Positions 1 to 9,119 are shown, counted from the first letter of the stretch. The stretch: DNA of 64,000 bases from Sulfuricella sp. (GCA_041651995.1 JBAZID010000001.1:248001-312000); one strand, 5' to 3'. Notes: a model not told the origin generated them from the sequence alone. A program made the numbers and translations.

Positions 1-480
1 GGCGAAGCCGTAAAAACCAAGGAAATCAAGTATCGCGACGGCATTATTACTTTTTCTATTCCCAAACACTGGGTAGAGGAATACGAACCCGAGGGCGACG
101 GGATATTCTATGAGAAAGGCGAAAACACTGGAAAGCTGCGGATCAATGTGATCACCGTGAATTTGCCCAAAATGGTTACAGCAAATTCAGGGGCCAAGGC
201 GCTGTGTATTCTGAAAGACATCAAGTCCTCCGAAGTCGATAATCTGCCGAATGGAAATGCAATAGCAAAAATTATCGAGCGCACTACCGAGCAGGGTCAG
301 GCTGTTACGCATTACTGGTGGTACGTTGCACGCCCGATTCCGCCGCAACACGTACGATTGGCGACATTCTCCTACACCATTCGCTCAGCGTTGGAAAATT
401 CGCCCGGTACGGATGCAAAGCTTCAGTTTCTGGAAGGCGCCATACGAAATACCATATTTCACCCGCTGCACGACCTTTGA
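1..480 (+). CDS. Hypothetical protein, 5' end outside window
   Basis: An open frame runs from base 1 to a TGA at 478-480, so the gene begins before the window and at least 159 residues are visible. The visible part is soluble, with no membrane segment. It contains a stretch around SIPKHWVEEYEPEG followed by alternating hydrophobic strands, which loosely resembles small PsbP/DcrB-like alpha-beta folds; that comparison is inference only and I do not recognise the family. Codon use matches the neighbouring core genes. Two hairpins directly after the stop probably end its transcript. Confidence 0.7.
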   Translation, partial: GEAVKTKEIKYRDGIITFSIPKHWVEEYEPEGDGIFYEKGENTGKLRINVITVNLPKMVTANSGAKALCILKDIKSSEVDNLPNGNAIAKIIERTTEQGQAVTHYWWYVARPIPPQHVRLATFSYTIRSALENSPGTDAKLQFLEGAIRNTIFHPLHDL

Positions 481-513
481 CATTTCCGGGCATGAGTCCG
501 GCCTGGAAACAAA

Positions 514-565
514 AACGCCCATCCTTCGACGGGCGTTATGGAAAAAAACCGGGATTTCACCCCGG
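514..565. terminator. Double hairpin between convergent genes
   Basis: Two GC-rich hairpins lie in tandem. The first pairs AACGCCC with GGGCGTT (514-537) and the second pairs CCGGG with CCCGG (549-565). An A-run at 542-548 sits between them and would read as a U-tract for a transcript leaving the minus-strand gene at 576-752. The position between convergent genes suits a bidirectional terminator. Confidence 0.6.
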
Positions 566-575
566 CTTCCCCTGA

Positions 576-752
576 TTAACTGCCCATATCCGTGAAATCC
601 AGATCCAGATGAGGAGAATCCACATCCACCAGATTCTGGTCAATCATCTCCCAAGTATCCGCATCGACGATGTCTTCGGCAGGATGGTGTGCAAAAGCCG
701 AAAATGAAGTCAGCAGGGAGGCAAGTACAGCAACTTGAAGTGCTTTTTTCAT
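576..752 (-). CDS. Small exported acidic protein, 58 aa
   Basis: This frame starts with ATG at 752 and ends with TAA at 576-578. A likely Shine-Dalgarno (AGGAA) lies about 7 bases upstream. Residues 1-21 form a clear Sec signal peptide: MKK, a hydrophobic core, then SAFA before HH. The mature part of about 37 residues is strongly acidic, with many Asp and Glu and only a few positive charges. No family is recognised. The signal peptide, ribosome binding site and flanking terminator argue that it is a real gene for a periplasmic or secreted peptide. Confidence 0.6.
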   Translation of the reverse strand: MKKALQVAVLASLLTSFSAFAHHPAEDIVDADTWEMIDQNLVDVDSPHLDLDFTDMGS

Positions 753-1034
753 AAATCAATTCCTGTAAAATTAAGAAAGTAATCAACGAATCATTCAACC
801 CGTCGCGTTCACCCGCCAAATGGCTGAAACGCTGTTGTGACCGTCGATGTGATGCATGGTAGGGAAAATAGGTTTCCGGGCTATATCACGCGGGTAACAA
901 AGCGTAACAAGATGTTTCATTGCCCGGTAATGCAGCCCGACGTGGAACCGCCCATGTATTTATCTCCGGAATCCGTCCAGCAAGCCGTGTGCTTTTCTTC
1001 TAGAATGAGCGCCTTGCAACTTCCGAACAAAGCC

Positions 1035-1964
1035 ATGCGACTGATTCTCGCCCCGATGGAGGGGCTTGCTGACCAGGACATGCGTGATGTATTGACCCGC
1101 CTGGGCGGCATTGACCTGTGCGTTGCCGAGTTCGTGCGCGTCACCCACCATCTGCTGACCGAGCGCGTGCTCCTGCGCACGGTGCCGGAGCTGGCCAACG
1201 GCGGCTGCACGCGTGCCGGGGTGCCGGTACGCGTGCAGTTACTGGGCAGCGACCCGGTATGCCTGGCTGAAAATGCCGCACACATCGCGGCTCTTGGCGC
1301 ACCGGGCATCGATCTCAATTTTGGCTGCCCTGCCCCCATGGTCAATCGTCACGGTGGCGGCGCGGCCCTCCTGCAATATCCGGAAACCATACACACCATC
1401 GTCGCCGCCACGCGCCGCGCCGTGCCGCAACACATCCCCGTCACTGCCAAGATGCGCCTTGGGCTGACGGATACCTCGCTGACGCTGGACTGCGCCCGCG
1501 CCATCGAAGCAGCTGGCGCCGACGAGCTCACCGTCCACGCCCGCACCAAGACCGACGGCTATCGCCCGCCCGCGCACTGGGAGTGGCTGGCCCGCATCCG
1601 CGAGGCCGTGAAACTGCCGCTGGTGGCGAATGGAGAAGTGTGGTCGCCGGAGGATTGGGAAAACATTCGCCAGGTCAGCGGTTGCAGCGACGTGATGATC
1701 GGGCGCGGCGCCATCGTCCGCCCGGACCTGATGCTACGCATCAGGACAGGAGAGGCGGCCATGCCCTGGCCCGCCTTGCTCCCGTGGGTGGTGGATTACT
1801 ATCAGCGCCTGCGTTGCCGGGTGGAGGCAAAACACGCGCCAGGGCGGCTCAAACAGTGGCTGGGCATGCTGCGCAGCGCCTACCCGGAGGCAGACATGCT
1901 GCACCAGACCTTGCGCACCGAGCGCGATCCGGATGCAGTGGGAAGAATGCTGCTGGGGCGTTAA
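1035..1964 (+). CDS. dusC: tRNA-dihydrouridine(16) synthase DusC
   Basis: This flavoenzyme reduces uridine in the D-loop of tRNA using FMN and NADPH. The protein begins MRLILAPMEG, the family start, and carries the signature DLNFGCPAP with the catalytic Cys at about residue 98. Further conserved segments are TAKMRLG, VHARTK, VANGEV and MIGRGA, which make the TIM-barrel FMN phosphate site. The length, 309 residues, fits DusC (about 315). The open frame extends to 837, but the added N-terminus has no family counterpart, so ATG 1035 is preferred; ATG 1006 is a less likely alternative. It stands alone between a terminator and an inverted repeat. Confidence 0.9.
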   Translation: MRLILAPMEGLADQDMRDVLTRLGGIDLCVAEFVRVTHHLLTERVLLRTVPELANGGCTRAGVPVRVQLLGSDPVCLAENAAHIAALGAPGIDLNFGCPAPMVNRHGGGAALLQYPETIHTIVAATRRAVPQHIPVTAKMRLGLTDTSLTLDCARAIEAAGADELTVHARTKTDGYRPPAHWEWLARIREAVKLPLVANGEVWSPEDWENIRQVSGCSDVMIGRGAIVRPDLMLRIRTGEAAMPWPALLPWVVDYYQRLRCRVEAKHAPGRLKQWLGMLRSAYPEADMLHQTLRTERDPDAVGRMLLGR

Positions 1965-2013
1965 CGTAAAACACGTTTTGTTGAAGCGTGAAGTCACTCG
2001 CTACGCTTTGTTT

Positions 2014-2118
2014 GTGAAGCGTGAAATGTAAAAACACCCGCACTTCGACAAGCTCAGTGCATCGCAGATGCCTGCTCCTCGTACCCAGCTTCATCGGGTA
2101 TTACATTTCACGCTTCAC
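2014..2118. repeat. Inverted repeat with 18-bp perfect arms
   Basis: GTGAAGCGTGAAATGTAA at 2014-2031 is exactly complementary to 2101-2118. The 69-base loop contains CTTCGACAAGCTCAGTGC, a core seen in dispersed palindromic repeats of many bacteria. A degenerate copy of the arm occurs near 1984-1992 and another near 2140-2156. It fills the gap between dusC and the end of ccmI and probably represents a non-autonomous dispersed repeat that may also stop transcription. Confidence 0.6.
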
Positions 2119-2213
2119 AGCAAGGGCAAAGCCCGAGCGGTTTCACATTTCACCTGTCGCCTAGAGACGCCTACTTTTGGTTCATGATCTAAGGCGGCGA
2201 TTCGCCATGACAG

Positions 2214-3491
2214 TTAAGGCAGAACCTTGTCGATGACGATCGCGACGTCCTGCTGTCCGAGCTTGACGGGGCTGACCCGGCCAAGCAGATCGCCGCTTTG
2301 CGTCATGGCCTGCCCCGACTTCGATACGCGCGCGCTAAGCATGACTTCGGCGTGATTTGAAAGTTTGTCATTGGGCGTCATGGCAAGCGAATCGTCCAGC
2401 GTGAAACGATAGGGAAGCTGTCTGGCTTCGATTTTCAGACTGGCTATCGGCATTTTCGGGCCTTTAGGCATCTGTGCGTAAATGAACACCGCATCGCCAG
2501 GGGCTACCTTGCCGGCAAATTCACCGCTCAGCGAAACCGTACCTGAAATGGCCGCAGCCGTTCCGGTCTTTGTTTCAACGGCTTGTGCGGGAGAGCTTTG
2601 GGCGCTTGCCACAGACAGGTTGTCCAGCCCGGCCAAACCGCCGGCCCTCTCGGCATCCCGGATTGCCGCCCTGATTTGATCGCCATAAGCATCATCCGGA
2701 GACATGAGCTGAAGCAAGCTGCGCCAATAGGCCGCTGCCTTGGAGAAGTCCTGGGCCTGATATGCAGCGCTTCCTGCAAGATTCAGCGCCTTCCCTTCCC
2801 GCGGGTTCAGCTTCAGCGCCTGATTAATCAACTCCTGCGGCTTGCCCTGCAAGTTTCCGCCCTGCGTCATGGCATATGCGTCGGCGTAGTCCGCCAGCAC
2901 GCCGGCATCACCGGGAAGGAGCTCGCTGATTTTAGCGAAAATCCGCGCCGCCTCGCCATATTGCCCGGTTGCGCCATAGCTGCGCGCCAGCATGTGCCAG
3001 CCAGGAATATCATCAGGATTTTTTTTCAGCCGGTCTTCAAGCGCGGCAATCATGGGGGCGGCATCGTGCTGCCCTTTTTCGGCCATTGGGGGCGGGGCAC
3101 TGCGCTGCATCATGGCCGCATCGGGGTTGCCCAGGGCAACATAAATCCCGATCGCCAGCAACGGGATCGCCCCGGCAAGCGCATAGCCCAAGCCACGGCC
3201 CGTCTGGCTGGCTGCCACCGGAGCGGCTTCCACCGGGACGTCCTCGCTCAGACGTTTCTCGATTTCAAGCCGTGCATCGTCGTAGAGTTGTTGCTCAAGT
3301 TCGCCGCTTTCGAGATCGGCCTTCAGTTCCGCCAACTGATCATGGTAGATGGCAATGTTGGCAGCCTTGCGGTCGACGTGATCTGACTGGATATGGCGCC
3401 GCAACAGAGAGGGCAGAATGAATGCCAGCGCAACCCCGATGAACAGGAGAAAGAGTACCCAGAACAGTGAAATAGCCCAGAAATTGCTCAT
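2214..3491 (-). CDS. ccmI: Cytochrome c maturation protein CcmI
   Basis: CcmI handles unfolded apocytochrome c and delivers it to the CcmF/H heme ligation complex on the periplasmic side of the inner membrane. The 425-residue protein has an N-terminal membrane helix (residues 5-27), a cytoplasmic coiled segment rich in Glu, Leu and Arg, a second helix around 100-120, then TPR repeats from about 150 to 270. The C-terminal beta-rich domain includes GDAVFIYAQ and is typical of long CcmI/CycH proteins. Its ATG overlaps the ccmH stop as ATGA, so it is the last gene of the operon. Confidence 0.9.
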   Translation of the reverse strand: MSNFWAISLFWVLFLLFIGVALAFILPSLLRRHIQSDHVDRKAANIAIYHDQLAELKADLESGELEQQLYDDARLEIEKRLSEDVPVEAAPVAASQTGRGLGYALAGAIPLLAIGIYVALGNPDAAMMQRSAPPPMAEKGQHDAAPMIAALEDRLKKNPDDIPGWHMLARSYGATGQYGEAARIFAKISELLPGDAGVLADYADAYAMTQGGNLQGKPQELINQALKLNPREGKALNLAGSAAYQAQDFSKAAAYWRSLLQLMSPDDAYGDQIRAAIRDAERAGGLAGLDNLSVASAQSSPAQAVETKTGTAAAISGTVSLSGEFAGKVAPGDAVFIYAQMPKGPKMPIASLKIEARQLPYRFTLDDSLAMTPNDKLSNHAEVMLSARVSKSGQAMTQSGDLLGRVSPVKLGQQDVAIVIDKVLP

Positions 3492-3976
3492 GATTTGTTT
3501 CCGTTGTTGCCAAGGAGAGCTTCCACGCGTTTCTTTTCTTCCGCGGACAAGGATTCACCGGCAAGGCGCACGCCGCGCCGTTTAAGGTAAAAATAGAAAC
3601 CGCCTCCAGCGCCAGCCAGCAGCACGAAGGGGCCAAACCACAACAGCCAGGTCAAAGGCTTGAGCGGCGGTTTGTAAAGCACGAAATCGCCATAGCGATC
3701 GGTGAGATATTCGATCACCTGGTCATTGCTTTTACCGGCTCTCAGCTGGTCACGGATTTCCTGGCGCAGATCCTGTGCCAGGTCCGAGCGGGAGCCCGCC
3801 AGCGATTCGTTCTGGCACACCAGGCAGCGCAAATCCTCGGAAAGAGTGATCATGCGCTGCTCCAGCACGGGGTCTTCGGCAATCGGCACGGCCTCGCCAG
3901 CAACGGCAAACAAGGGAAGCCAGAGTGCAAGCGCGACCATCCCGGCTCGCTGCGCGAGTTTCATTACAAGTGTCAT
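3488..3976 (-). CDS. ccmH: Cytochrome c maturation protein CcmH
   Basis: This is a membrane-anchored thiol oxidoreductase that reduces the CXXCH cysteines of apocytochrome c before heme attachment. It has 162 residues: a signal peptide (about 1-27), the conserved motif RCLVCQNESLAGS with the redox pair Cys51/Cys54, and a C-terminal membrane helix around 105-125. The length matches the short CcmH (CycL) form, with the TPR part encoded separately as CcmI. It overlaps ccmG and ccmI by ATGA on both sides. Confidence 0.93.
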   Translation of the reverse strand: MTLVMKLAQRAGMVALALWLPLFAVAGEAVPIAEDPVLEQRMITLSEDLRCLVCQNESLAGSRSDLAQDLRQEIRDQLRAGKSNDQVIEYLTDRYGDFVLYKPPLKPLTWLLWFGPFVLLAGAGGGFYFYLKRRGVRLAGESLSAEEKKRVEALLGNNGNKS

Positions 3977-4497
3977 TGCTGCAACTCCTTCGCCAGGGGA
4001 AGAATTTTTTTGTCCAGGATTTCCGGTGTCAGGGGGCCGGTATGCTTGAGGCGGATGACGCCTTTTTTATCGACCAGATAGGTCTCTGGCACCCCATACA
4101 CGCCATAATTCATCCCCGTCCGCCCATCGGTATCCATAACCGTCTCGACATAGGGGTTCCCAAAACGCGCCAGCACGGCACGCGCATCGCTGGCCTGATC
4201 CTTGTAATCCATGCCGTAGATCGGCACGCTGCCCTGCCGCGCCAGGCTGAGCAGAAGATCGTGCTCCTGGCGGCAGGAACCGCACCATGAAGCCCAGACA
4301 TTAAACAGCCAGACCTTGCCATGCAGATCCGCCGGACTCAGTTGTTTGGCCGGGTCGGACAACAGGGCGAGCTTGAAATCGGGTGCAGGCTTGCCGATCA
4401 GCGGCGATGGCACTTCACGCGGATTGAGCTTGAGACCGATGCCGAGAAAAATCACCAGCACGATAAAAATACCCAGTGGAATCAGAAAACGCTTCAT
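3973..4497 (-). CDS. ccmG: Thiol:disulfide interchange protein CcmG/DsbE
   Basis: A periplasmic membrane-tethered thioredoxin that passes reductant to CcmH or directly to apocytochrome c. The 174-residue protein starts at ATG 4497 (MKRFLIPLG), which overlaps the ccmF stop as ATGA; the frame continues upstream only inside ccmF. It shows an N-terminal anchor helix (4-22), the active site WCGSC (Cys72/Cys75), the family sequence GKVWLFNVWASW, and the cis-proline region GVPETYLVD. Length is usual for DsbE. Confidence 0.93.
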   Translation of the reverse strand: MKRFLIPLGIFIVLVIFLGIGLKLNPREVPSPLIGKPAPDFKLALLSDPAKQLSPADLHGKVWLFNVWASWCGSCRQEHDLLLSLARQGSVPIYGMDYKDQASDARAVLARFGNPYVETVMDTDGRTGMNYGVYGVPETYLVDKKGVIRLKHTGPLTPEILDKKILPLAKELQQ

Positions 4498-6419
4498 GCT
4501 GCGGCCCTCCCCTTCTTGCGCGAGGCGCGGTAACGCCGGTCGGTAATCGCCATGAAACCGCCCAGGGCCATCAGCACCGAGCCGATCCAGATCCACACCA
4601 CAAACGGCTTGTGGAACAAGCGCACGCTCCAGGCGCCGTCTTCCAGGCGCTCGCCAAGGGCGGTATACAGGTCGCGCGTCAAGCCGTAATCGATCGCCGA
4701 TTCGGTGAACGGCATGCCGGAAGCCACGTAAATGCGTTTTTCCGGGTGCAGCGTGGTGAATGGCTTGCCGTTCTGGCTTACCTCAAGCGTGCCGCGCGCA
4801 CCCGTGTAATTCGGCCCGGTTATATCCGTGACGCCGTCGAAGCGGAAGGTGTAGCCCTGCACCGTGACTGTTTCGCCAACGGCCATGCGCATATTGCGCT
4901 CGACCTGATAGGACGACACCATGGTCACGCCTATGACGGTCACCGCCACCCCCAGGTGAGCCAGATGCATGCCGTAAAAGTTCGCCGACCAGCCTGCGCT
5001 GGTGCGCACCCGGGCACGCACGCCGATGGCCACGGTCACAACGATCCAGAGAGCCAGCAGAATCCCGAGGGAAACCATCGGCTGCCACGTACCCTGCGTA
5101 AACGGCAACAGCAATGCCGCCACCACGCTGGCGCCGAAGCCCCACTTCAGACGGTGAGCCAGCTCAGGCACATTCACCTGCTTCCAGCGCGTCAGCGGTC
5201 CGACGCCCGCGAGGAAAATCAGCGGCGTGACCAAAGGAATGAATACGGAGTTGAAATAGGGTGGCCCGACCGAGATTTTGCCCAGCCCCAGCGCATCGAG
5301 GAACAGCGGGTAAAGTGTGCCCAGCAGCACCGAACCGGTCGCCGTCAGGAGCAGGATATTGTTCACCATCAGGAACGATTCACGTGAAATCAGTGCGAAA
5401 CGGCCGCCCAGACCGACCTTGGAAGCGCGCATGGCAAACAGGAACAGTGAGCTGCCAATCACCGAAGCCAGGAATATCAGAATGAACAGGCCGCGTGTCG
5501 GGTCAGTGGCGAAGGAGTGGACCGAGGACAGCACACCGGAACGGACCAGGAAGGTGCCGAGCAAGCTCAGGGAAAATGCGCCGATGGCCAGAAACACCGT
5601 CCACGCCTTGAAGCTGCCACGCTTCTCGGTCACGGCCAGGGAATGGATCAGCGCCGTGCCAACCAGCCAGGGCATCAGCGAAGCATTCTCTACCGGATCC
5701 CAGAACCACCAGCCGCCCCAGCCCAGTTCATAATAAGCCCACCAGCTGCCCATCATGATGCCGATGGTCAGAAACGCCCATGCCGCCGTGGTCCAGGGAC
5801 GCGACCAGCGCGCCCAGCTGGCGTCCAGCTTGCCGGACAGCAGCGCGGCTATCGCGAAGGCAAATGCCACGGAAAATCCGACATAACCCATATACAGAAT
5901 CGGCGGATGAACCACCATGCCCGGGTCCTGTAGCAGCGGGTTAAGATCGGAACCGTCCATGGCCATATCCATGCGCAGGAAAGGATTTGAAGTCGCCAGC
6001 ATGAACAGCAGGAAGCCGAAGCTGACCAGGCCCATCACGCCAACCACCCGCGCCACCATGTCATCGGACAGATGACGGCTGAACAGGGTGACCGCCACGG
6101 TCCACATGCCGAGGATAAAGGTCCACAGCAGCATCGAGCCTTCATGCGAACCCCAGGTGGCGGTGAAACGGTAAATTTCGGGGAGGCGGGAATGGGAGTT
6201 GCGGGTTACGTTTATGACTGAAAAATCGTTGCTCAGAAACGACCAGGCCAAAGCGCAAAAAGCGATGGCGACAAACAGGAACTGCGCTCGCGCAGCCGGC
6301 CTGGCGACCGCGATCCAGGCCGGATTATTGCGCGCAGCCCCCACCAGCGGCAGGACGCCTTGAACCAGCGCCAGCAGCAGCGCCAGAATTAATGCGAAAT
6401 GGCCAAGTTCTGGAATCAT
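4494..6419 (-). CDS. ccmF: Heme lyase subunit CcmF
   Basis: CcmF is the core of the cytochrome c synthetase: it receives heme from holo-CcmE and ligates it to apocytochrome c. At 641 residues with about 15 membrane helices it has the normal size. The periplasmic tryptophan-rich WWD domain reads WGGWWFWDPVENAS at about 234-247, and the conserved TWGSHEGS lies near residue 88. The C-terminal periplasmic loop precedes a last helix and a basic tail. It is linked by ATGA to ccmE upstream and ccmG downstream. Confidence 0.95.
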   Translation of the reverse strand: MIPELGHFALILALLLALVQGVLPLVGAARNNPAWIAVARPAARAQFLFVAIAFCALAWSFLSNDFSVINVTRNSHSRLPEIYRFTATWGSHEGSMLLWTFILGMWTVAVTLFSRHLSDDMVARVVGVMGLVSFGFLLFMLATSNPFLRMDMAMDGSDLNPLLQDPGMVVHPPILYMGYVGFSVAFAFAIAALLSGKLDASWARWSRPWTTAAWAFLTIGIMMGSWWAYYELGWGGWWFWDPVENASLMPWLVGTALIHSLAVTEKRGSFKAWTVFLAIGAFSLSLLGTFLVRSGVLSSVHSFATDPTRGLFILIFLASVIGSSLFLFAMRASKVGLGGRFALISRESFLMVNNILLLTATGSVLLGTLYPLFLDALGLGKISVGPPYFNSVFIPLVTPLIFLAGVGPLTRWKQVNVPELAHRLKWGFGASVVAALLLPFTQGTWQPMVSLGILLALWIVVTVAIGVRARVRTSAGWSANFYGMHLAHLGVAVTVIGVTMVSSYQVERNMRMAVGETVTVQGYTFRFDGVTDITGPNYTGARGTLEVSQNGKPFTTLHPEKRIYVASGMPFTESAIDYGLTRDLYTALGERLEDGAWSVRLFHKPFVVWIWIGSVLMALGGFMAITDRRYRASRKKGRAAA

Positions 6420-6898
6420 TGTTTACCTTTCTGCGTTGAAGCTGAGTCTTGTGGAGTGATCAGGGTTTTCTGGGATTTTTGCGCCTGTTCGAGGGCGTCT
6501 GCGGCCTCGGGTGGCATGTAGTTCTCGTCGTGCTTGGCCAACACCTGCTCGGCCACGAACACGCCGCCGGGATTCATGCGCCCTTCCGCCACCACGCCCT
6601 TGCCTTCCTTGAACAGGTCGGGCAGGAGTCCCTTGTAAGTCACGGGAATGGTCTTCGCCGTATCGGTGATGCGGAAATGCGCGGTCACGCCGTCAGGCTC
6701 GCGGCGCAAGCTGCCATCCTCGACCAGCCCGCCAATTCGGAATGCCCGCTCGAGCGGCGCCTCGCCGTTGGCAACCTGGGTCGGGGAGAAGAAAAACACC
6801 AGATTGCTCTGGAAGGCGTTGAGGACCAGCGCTGCCACCGCGCCCAGCGCCAGCAACACCACGGCAATCAGAATCAGTTTTTTATGTCGTGACTTCAT
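6416..6898 (-). CDS. ccmE: Heme chaperone CcmE
   Basis: CcmE binds heme covalently in the periplasm and carries it from the CcmABCD release complex to CcmF. The 160-residue protein has one N-terminal membrane helix (8-29), the OB-fold core (FRIGGLVEDGS onward) and the heme-binding motif AKHDENYMPPE with His123 and Tyr127. All key residues are present and the length is typical. It overlaps ccmD and ccmF by 4 bases. Confidence 0.95.
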   Translation of the reverse strand: MKSRHKKLILIAVVLLALGAVAALVLNAFQSNLVFFFSPTQVANGEAPLERAFRIGGLVEDGSLRREPDGVTAHFRITDTAKTIPVTYKGLLPDLFKEGKGVVAEGRMNPGGVFVAEQVLAKHDENYMPPEAADALEQAQKSQKTLITPQDSASTQKGKQ

Positions 6899-7089
6899 TG
6901 GCTATCTGTATCCTTTTCAGCCTTGCCATATTTCACCGCGCGCAGCGCCTGCTTCAAGGCATTTTGCCGCCGCGCCCTCAGGAGCAGTACCTCGCCGGCG
7001 ACCAGGACGGCTGCCGCTGCATAAGACCCCCACACGTAGAGGGCATATCCGCCCATGTGGAAAAACTCGGACCAGCTATTCCAGTTCAT
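6895..7089 (-). CDS. ccmD: Heme exporter accessory protein CcmD
   Basis: CcmD is the small membrane protein that stabilises CcmC-CcmE and helps release holo-CcmE. The 64-residue product has one membrane helix preceded by the typical SEFFHMGGYALYVWGSY and followed by a basic tail (RARRQNALKQ). The start chosen is ATG 7089, which overlaps the ccmC stop as ATGA; a longer frame with a further start at 7119 exists but lies inside ccmC and adds no family sequence. Confidence 0.88.
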   Translation of the reverse strand: MNWNSWSEFFHMGGYALYVWGSYAAAAVLVAGEVLLLRARRQNALKQALRAVKYGKAEKDTDSQ

Positions 7090-7829
7090 ACCTTGGACTC
7101 CAGCATTTGGGCAACCCACTGGCTATTTCGTTCACGCTCCAGAATGATGCTTCGTGCCCGTGACAGCGCCGCCGCAATGGCATACATCCATACCGCGAAT
7201 GCCATCACCAGCATGCCTGTCAGCATGATGGTGGCCATGCTCGGCGCCTTGGCCACGCTTACCGAAGCGCCCTGATGCAGGGTATTCCACCATCTGACGG
7301 AAAAATAGATGATCGGCACGTTGACCACGCCTACCAGCGCGATCAGGGCGCCGGCGCGGTCGGCGCGGCGCGGATCGTCAATCGCGGCCTGCAGGGCCAT
7401 GAAGCCGATGTAGAGAAAGAACAGGATCAATTCCGAAGTCAGGCGCGCATCCCATACCCACCATGCGCCCCAGGTCGGCTTGCCCCACAAGGCTCCCGTC
7501 CACAACGCGACGAAAGTCAGCATGGCCCCGGTGGGCGCCAGCGCGCTCATCATCATGAAAGACAGGCGCGTATTGAATGCCAGCCCGATCGCCGCCCAGA
7601 CGGCCATCACCACATAGATGAACATCGACATCCAGGAGGCGGGCACATGGATGAAGATGATGCGGTAGGATTCGCCCTGCTGAAAATCCGTGGGGGCAAG
7701 AACGAACCCGATGTACAGCCCGGCCACCGAGAGCAAAGCGGCTGCGGCATAAAACCATGGGGCCAACCTGCCGGCAAGGTTGTAAAAAGTCGCCGGAGAA
7801 GAATATTTGTACCAGTTAATGCTGTTCAT
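7086..7829 (-). CDS. ccmC: Heme handling protein CcmC
   Basis: CcmC presents heme on the periplasmic face for covalent attachment to CcmE. It has 247 residues and six membrane helices, with the tryptophan-rich motif WGKPTWGAWWVWD at 115-127 flanked by conserved His residues such as His61 (FIHVPASW). Its ATG shares a base with the ccmB stop (TAATG) and its stop overlaps the ccmD start. Confidence 0.95.
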   Translation of the reverse strand: MNSINWYKYSSPATFYNLAGRLAPWFYAAAALLSVAGLYIGFVLAPTDFQQGESYRIIFIHVPASWMSMFIYVVMAVWAAIGLAFNTRLSFMMMSALAPTGAMLTFVALWTGALWGKPTWGAWWVWDARLTSELILFFLYIGFMALQAAIDDPRRADRAGALIALVGVVNVPIIYFSVRWWNTLHQGASVSVAKAPSMATIMLTGMLVMAFAVWMYAIAAALSRARSIILERERNSQWVAQMLESKV

Positions 7830-8497
7830 TATTCAATCGAAATCCGCAATGCCGCCGCCACCGCCCAAGGCGTCAGCAAGAAGGCCAAAATCAAAATACC
7901 ACCCAGCAATGACAGGTGCGCTTCCGCGCCCAGCCCAGACATTGCACCATCCACCGCGCCAGCGCCAAAAATCAGCACCGGGATATAGAGCGGCAGCACC
8001 AGCAGAGAAACCAGCACGCCGCCGCCACGCAAACCCAGGGTCAAGGCCGCCCCGACCGCACCAATCAGGGACAGCACCGGCGTACCGAGCAACAGCGAAA
8101 ATATCAGCACGCCCAGTGCCTCGGTCGACAAACCGAACTGGATTCCCAGCACCGGCGCCACGAGAATCAGCGGCACCCCGCTCACCAGCCAGTGCGCCAG
8201 TACTTTAACGGTGATCCAGACCACAGGCGGTGTCGGCGTTAAAACCAGTTGCTCCAGCGTGCCATCGGCGTAGTCGCTGGCGAACAGCCGGCCCAGCGAA
8301 AGCATGGCCGCAAGCAGCGCCGACACCCACACCACGCCGCCGCCCATCAGGCGCAGCAGCTGGGTGTCAGGCCCCACGCCAAGCGGAAACAGGCTGGCAA
8401 CGATCACGAAAAAAAACAGCACGGTAAGCACATCCCCGCGCCGCCTCATGGCCAGCATCAACTCGCGCCGCAATAAAGCAAAAGCTGTTTGCATCAT
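7829..8497 (-). CDS. ccmB: Heme ABC exporter permease CcmB
   Basis: CcmB is the membrane part of the CcmAB transporter that drives release of holo-CcmE from CcmC. About six membrane helices occur in 222 residues. The start MMQTAFALLRREL at 8497 (or the adjacent ATG at 8494) matches E. coli CcmB (220 residues); the frame continues to 8533, but that part overlaps ccmA and is not family-like. The gap to the ccmA stop is only 7 bases. The ribosome binding site is weak, which suits translational coupling. Confidence 0.92.
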   Translation of the reverse strand: MMQTAFALLRRELMLAMRRRGDVLTVLFFFVIVASLFPLGVGPDTQLLRLMGGGVVWVSALLAAMLSLGRLFASDYADGTLEQLVLTPTPPVVWITVKVLAHWLVSGVPLILVAPVLGIQFGLSTEALGVLIFSLLLGTPVLSLIGAVGAALTLGLRGGGVLVSLLVLPLYIPVLIFGAGAVDGAMSGLGAEAHLSLLGGILILAFLLTPWAVAAALRISIE

Positions 8498-8504
8498 ATA
8501 TTTA

Positions 8505-9119
8505 TTACGCCAACTGCAAGATTCTGGGCTCAATACCCGGAATCATGACTGGCTGGTGAGTGGTCAGCAGAACCATGCCACCGCGCTGCAAATGCTCACC
8601 AATCAGGGACTGCACCAATTGCAGCGCAGCCTGGTCAAGCGCGGTCAGCGGCTCGTCCAGAATCCACAATTTAGCCTTGACCAGCAGCATCCGGGCAAGC
8701 CCAACGCGCCGACGCTGCCCTTGGGACAGCGATTTCGCGGGGAGGTTCAGGCAATGGCCCAAACCAAGATAGCCAAGCGCACCCTCGACTTCGTCCCGGC
8801 CCAAAGGAACCCCGGCCAGCCGGCAGGAAAAATCGAGGTTTTCGAAAGCGCTCAGATCCTCCTTGACCGCCGGGGCATGCCCGAAATAGGCCATCTCGGC
8901 GTGATAGCTTTCGCGTGCCGCGTCAATTTTTTCGCCGCGCCACAGAATATCGCCGAATTCCGGCGCCAGTAAGCCACACACCATGCGCAGCAAGCTGGTT
9001 TTGCCACTGCCGTTAGTGCCTTGCACCAGCAACAGTTCACCCTCGCGCAAAATAAAATTCAGGTGGCTGAACAGCGTACGCTCGCCTCGAACACAGGCGA
9101 GGTCTTTCCCTTCCAGCAT
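8505..9119 (-). CDS. ccmA: Heme ABC exporter ATPase CcmA
   Basis: Cytoplasmic ATPase of the CcmAB complex and first gene of the ccm operon. The 204-residue protein has Walker A GTNGSGKTS at 34-42, the ABC signature LSQGQRRRVGLAR, Walker B LWILDEP and the switch His in LTTHQ. ATG 9119 gives the family start MLEGKDLACVRGER; the open frame extends to 9167 but with no similarity. The operon promoter should lie in 9120-9278, where I could not identify a convincing -35/-10 pair. Confidence 0.94.
   Translation of the reverse strand: MLEGKDLACVRGERTLFSHLNFILREGELLLVQGTNGSGKTSLLRMVCGLLAPEFGDILWRGEKIDAARESYHAEMAYFGHAPAVKEDLSAFENLDFSCRLAGVPLGRDEVEGALGYLGLGHCLNLPAKSLSQGQRRRVGLARMLLVKAKLWILDEPLTALDQAALQLVQSLIGEHLQRGGMVLLTTHQPVMIPGIEPRILQLA

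Noticed and set aside
5317..5733. Frames on the plus strand inside the ccm and nuo operons
   Set aside because: All are antisense to genes with full family motifs and show no independent ribosome binding sites or domains.
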